Positions 5,003 through 5,168 of a DNA stretch of 5,168 nucleotides are shown piece by piece. The DNA is taken from assembly GCA_937989795.1 (NCBI GenBank), contig CALKBB010000003.1, positions 1 through 5,168 on the forward strand, given 5' to 3'. The notes beneath the pieces were generated by a model. That model ran no database searches. It was not told the DNA's origin and saw nothing but the letters and a program-made list of their open reading frames with translations. The stretch's first letter is position 1; every line of letters begins with the position of its first letter. The stretch comes from an uncultured Collinsella sp. (GTDB lineage Bacteria; Actinomycetota; Coriobacteriia; Coriobacteriales; Coriobacteriaceae). Both the position numbers and the translations under genes were made by a program.

Positions 5003-5168
5003 ATGGCAGAGCAGCCGTTGGGCAAGCACGTGGGCAACTCGGGCAAAAAACGTCGCGCCGCAATTCTCAAAGGTGTTATCGCCGTGCTGTTGTTGGTTGC
5101 AGTTGGCTGTGGCGGCTACGTGCTTTACATGCACCATCTAGATCAAAAGGGCGCCGAGGAGATGAGCG
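5003..5168 (+). CDS. N-terminus of a membrane-anchored protein, cut by the window edge
   Basis: 55 codons are visible from the ATG at 5003, preceded by AAGGA (4993-4997) at a 5-base spacing. The protein begins with a short basic cytoplasmic stretch (residues 1-22, with GKKRRAA at 14-20). A membrane helix follows at about 23-43 (GVIAVLLLVAVGCGGYVLY), and then the start of an external part (HHLDQKGAEEMS). This is the usual beginning of a type II membrane protein. LytR-CpsA-Psr cell-wall ligases and several other envelope enzymes start this way, but the domain lies outside the window, so no function can be assigned. No lipobox is seen: Cys38 lies inside the helix without the expected context. 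It follows a strong terminator, so it needs its own promoter, perhaps within 4978-5002 or by readthrough. Confidence 0.75.
   Translation, partial: MAEQPLGKHVGNSGKKRRAAILKGVIAVLLLVAVGCGGYVLYMHHLDQKGAEEMS

Noticed and set aside
5003..5168. Lipoprotein reading of the truncated protein, based on a cysteine near the membrane segment
   Set aside because: Cys38 lies inside the hydrophobic helix after VAVG and is followed by more helix residues, so a lipobox cleavage site is unlikely.

Overview
The window looks like chromosomal DNA of a fairly GC-rich Gram-positive bacterium. The best guess is a Coriobacteriia member close to Collinsella. This is inferred from the base composition, from a secreted protein with a noncanonical SPTTG sorting motif, and from a sigma-54-type regulator whose ATPase is dead. 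No rRNA or other marker gene is present, so the assignment is tentative. I see no mobile element, tRNA, rRNA or CRISPR array.

Layout. Positions 1-87 hold a strong GC hairpin and a rho-independent terminator for the leftward gene at 86-817, a GntR/FadR-type (FCD) regulator. A 163-bp divergent intergenic region follows, with an imperfect 22-bp palindrome. It leads to a rightward YeiH/UPF0324 membrane transporter at 981-2015, annotated in databases as a putative sulfate exporter. The arrangement suggests the GntR protein controls the transporter. Next is a non-coding stretch of about 264 bp (2016-2279) rich in inverted repeats, including two AAGAGCTCTT-like palindromes 45 bp apart. It precedes a 405-aa Fis-HTH regulator (2280-3497).

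This regulator keeps the architecture of a sigma-54 enhancer-binding protein (AAA+ core plus Fis-type HTH). However, the Walker A lysine, the Walker B acidic pair, the GAFTGA loop and the sensor II arginine are all lost or replaced. It is followed by a 193-aa single-pass membrane protein of unknown function (3581-4162). Then comes a strongly expressed-looking monocistronic gene for a small cell-wall-anchored protein (4329-4919), with its own promoter, Shine-Dalgarno and terminator. Last is the start of a membrane-anchored protein cut by the window edge (5003 onward).

Working model: the left half is a regulator/transporter pair and the right half is a set of cell-envelope genes behind an unusual regulator. 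The most distinctive items are the pseudo-ATPase regulator with a possible autoregulatory operator pair, and the small SPTTG surface protein whose promoter is flanked by an 11-bp direct repeat.
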